The notes beneath the pieces are model-generated. The model ran no database searches, was not told the origin of the DNA, and saw only the letters and a program-made list of their open reading frames with translations. From Leishmania infantum JPCM5 (lineage: Eukaryota; Euglenozoa; Kinetoplastea; Trypanosomatida; Trypanosomatidae): a stretch of 64,000 bases of DNA. Position numbers and translations under genes: made by a program. Shown here in pieces: positions 62,516 to 64,000 of this stretch; the first letter of the stretch is position 1, and each line of letters starts with the position of its first letter. The DNA lies in assembly GCF_000002875.2 (NCBI RefSeq), contig NC_009419.2, positions 1,098,954 to 1,162,953 of the forward strand, read 5' to 3'.

Positions 62516-64000
62516 TCATGGCGACACACTGCGCAATGCCGCCGCTAGGTCCTGTAGAGTTGCCAGTGAAGACAGCTCCACAACAGGATCGGAGCAATCG
62601 TTCGCGTGGGCCAGCACACGCAGCGGCCAGCCGCTGTGCGATGGGGTGATGCCTCTCGGTCGCGGTAGGACGGAGGCGAGCGTGATCGATTTCGGAAGTC
62701 GGCACCATTCCCGCTCGATTGGCCTCATCGTGCAGAGCTGAGCAATAGGATATGTTGCTACGGAGGGAACCAAGCAAGGCAACTGACACTCTGCACCAGC
62801 CGCCGTTGACGGAGCCTCGCCATCAGCTTCATGCCGAGGCACCTTCAACGAAGGTGACCCCACAGACTCCCTCGAAGCCCCGTCGCCGGAGGAGCTATTC
62901 AGTCTTTCTTCTGGCTTCGTCGTCCTCGAAGTCGCGTCCGTCACAAGCTCCAGTTTGTCGTCCAGAAGCCGCATCAGCTGGGCAGGTCGCCGGCTTCGCG
63001 CGTGTGAGAGCGCCTCCTCATCCGCGCCCAGCACGGCGCGCTTGTAAAAGTCCGCTCCGCCGAGGCCAAAGCGCATGCATTTCGTCACATGAAGATTGTA
63101 CACGTCGCTGGATGCCAATGTCCGCACAACCCGCTCCTTCGCAGCCTCACACGCGTACTGCGACGCGTGCACGATGAAAGAAAGCCGCAGTGGCTGTAGC
63201 GATGCCGATGCCCCTGCGCCGGGCGATTCCATTTGTCGAGTCAGTGCACTTCGCTTGGACGCAGCTGATTTCGCCGTATCGTGCTTCTGCATCCGCGGCA
63301 TGCGACGCATCGCAGCGGTGGACTTGATCAACACAGAAACCCTCTGGTTCCCAAGCGGGTTGCAGATCCACGTAAAGGGCGTATAGGCAGCGCACCACAT
63401 CTCGTGCTCCTCCCCACCTTCATTCAGAGAAGGCGAGCGCACAGGATCGACCGACTCAAGTGCCAGAACGAGAGGCTTCGCGCGCCACTGAGTCGCTGCG
63501 GAGGCCACGGGAGGCTCGGCGTCGACGTACAGGGCACAGTCATCCCCAGGAGCCATTATAAGCACCAGAGGAAACACGTCGCGCGCGAGGTCGTCAGCGG
63601 TATCCCCATGCGAACAGCGACTTTCACGCCCATCAAATTGGTGATCACTCACCCAGCTCCTGCTTCCGCAGCTGTGAAACAGTCGAAGCTGTCCACTCAG
63701 AACGTAGGCAAAGGAGTCACTGTGCTCGTGGCAGCGCAGCACGGGCGGCACTCCTTGGTGAAACAGCGCGCGACGCGCGTACGGTGCTCGCGGCGCCTTC
63801 TCCTGTTGCGTCATATACAACTGCTCCATCACCTCAGCCATATGGTCCGTGTACAGCGACAAAGAAGCCTCGGCGGCGTCTTCGGCCGCTACGCTTGATT
63901 CGAGAAATGTTCGCTTCAGGTTTTCAGCAGCGGAGCCAGCCGCGTGAGCGTGAGCGTGAGCAACCTCCTCGGCAGATTTACCGAGGTGGGCGTCGAGCAC
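62516..64000 (-). CDS. C-terminal part of an unidentified protein (runs off the right edge)
   Basis: An open frame of 494 codons that reaches the window edge; the first codon in view is GTG and not a real start, so the N-terminus lies beyond 64000. The visible part begins with a His/Ala-rich helix (AHAHAHAAG). Around residues 86-108 of the fragment, 'CHEHSDSFAYVLSGQLRLF' resembles the first cupin/JmjC-type beta-barrel motif (HxH, then aromatic strand and Gly turn), and 'LVLIMAPGDDCALYVDAEPP' follows in a plausible later strand. The downstream half is Ser/Arg/Glu-rich and less ordered. A cupin-fold protein is possible but not secure: the usual Glu after HxH is absent. No membrane segment is seen. 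Confidence 0.75.
   Translation of the reverse strand: MLDAHLGKSAEEVAHAHAHAAGSAAENLKRTFLESSVAAEDAAEASLSLYTDHMAEVMEQLYMTQQEKAPRAPYARRALFHQGVPPVLRCHEHSDSFAYVLSGQLRLFHSCGSRSWVSDHQFDGRESRCSHGDTADDLARDVFPLVLIMAPGDDCALYVDAEPPVASAATQWRAKPLVLALESVDPVRSPSLNEGGEEHEMWCAAYTPFTWICNPLGNQRVSVLIKSTAAMRRMPRMQKHDTAKSAASKRSALTRQMESPGAGASASLQPLRLSFIVHASQYACEAAKERVVRTLASSDVYNLHVTKCMRFGLGGADFYKRAVLGADEEALSHARSRRPAQLMRLLDDKLELVTDATSRTTKPEERLNSSSGDGASRESVGSPSLKVPRHEADGEAPSTAAGAECQLPCLVPSVATYPIAQLCTMRPIEREWCRLPKSITLASVLPRPRGITPSHSGWPLRVLAHANDCSDPVVELSSLATLQDLAAALRSVSP

Noticed and set aside
1..64000. Strand-switch region, tRNA, rRNA or CRISPR array
   Set aside because: No convincing plus-strand gene, tRNA cloverleaf, rRNA segment or regularly spaced repeat array was seen.

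Overview
The window looks like nuclear DNA from a trypanosomatid of the Leishmania/Leptomonas/Crithidia group (Leishmaniinae). Every convincing protein gene is intronless and lies on the minus strand, as expected inside one polycistronic gene cluster. Coding DNA is GC-rich. Intergenic DNA is long, strongly purine-rich on the plus strand (so pyrimidine-rich on the transcribed-sense strand, as needed for trans-splicing) and studded with (CA)n/(TG)n microsatellites and poly-A/poly-G runs. The species cannot be named from the sequence alone. Several of the longest open frames begin at GTG or TTG, so starts given here are moved to the first in-frame ATG.

Region 1 (about 1-25 kb, read right to left in transcription order) is an ordinary set of single-copy genes: a large protein with a DPY-30-like N-terminus and an IQ motif (probably cytoskeletal or flagellar), an EngB/YihA-type GTPase with a likely mitochondrial leader, a coiled-coil protein, a galactokinase-family enzyme ending in the glycosomal signal SKL, a mitochondrial short/branched-chain acyl-CoA dehydrogenase, and a SMYD-like SET-domain protein. 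An old, diverged SIDER-like repeat sits at about 5.4-5.9 kb.

Region 2 (about 25-61 kb) is the unusual part: a major-facilitator transporter locus with three intact paralogues (28.9-31.0, 49.9-52.0 and 58.9-60.9 kb) and two decayed copies (about 42.3-43.8 and 55.4-57.5 kb). The transporters resemble the ZIFL/Ycr023c-type branch. Between them lie a type I surface-protein-like gene (39.8-41.0 kb) and a membrane-anchored alpha/beta hydrolase (45.9-47.1 kb). The locus carries three near-identical, same-orientation copies of a very GC-rich repeat of about 1 kb (25.6, 31.8 and 48.5 kb) and two near-identical SIDER-like repeats about 16 kb apart (28.2 and 44.2 kb). These direct repeats bracket the transporter and hydrolase genes. 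One decayed transporter retains a ~134-base island nearly identical to its intact neighbour, which points to gene conversion. This is best read as a rapidly evolving, recombination-prone transporter locus.

Region 3 (61-64 kb) is a spacer and the C-terminal part of a gene that continues beyond the right edge, with a weak cupin-like motif.

No tRNA, rRNA, CRISPR array or plus-strand gene could be supported. The roughly 7 kb between 32.9 and 39.8 kb holds almost nothing recognisable apart from one possible small membrane protein.
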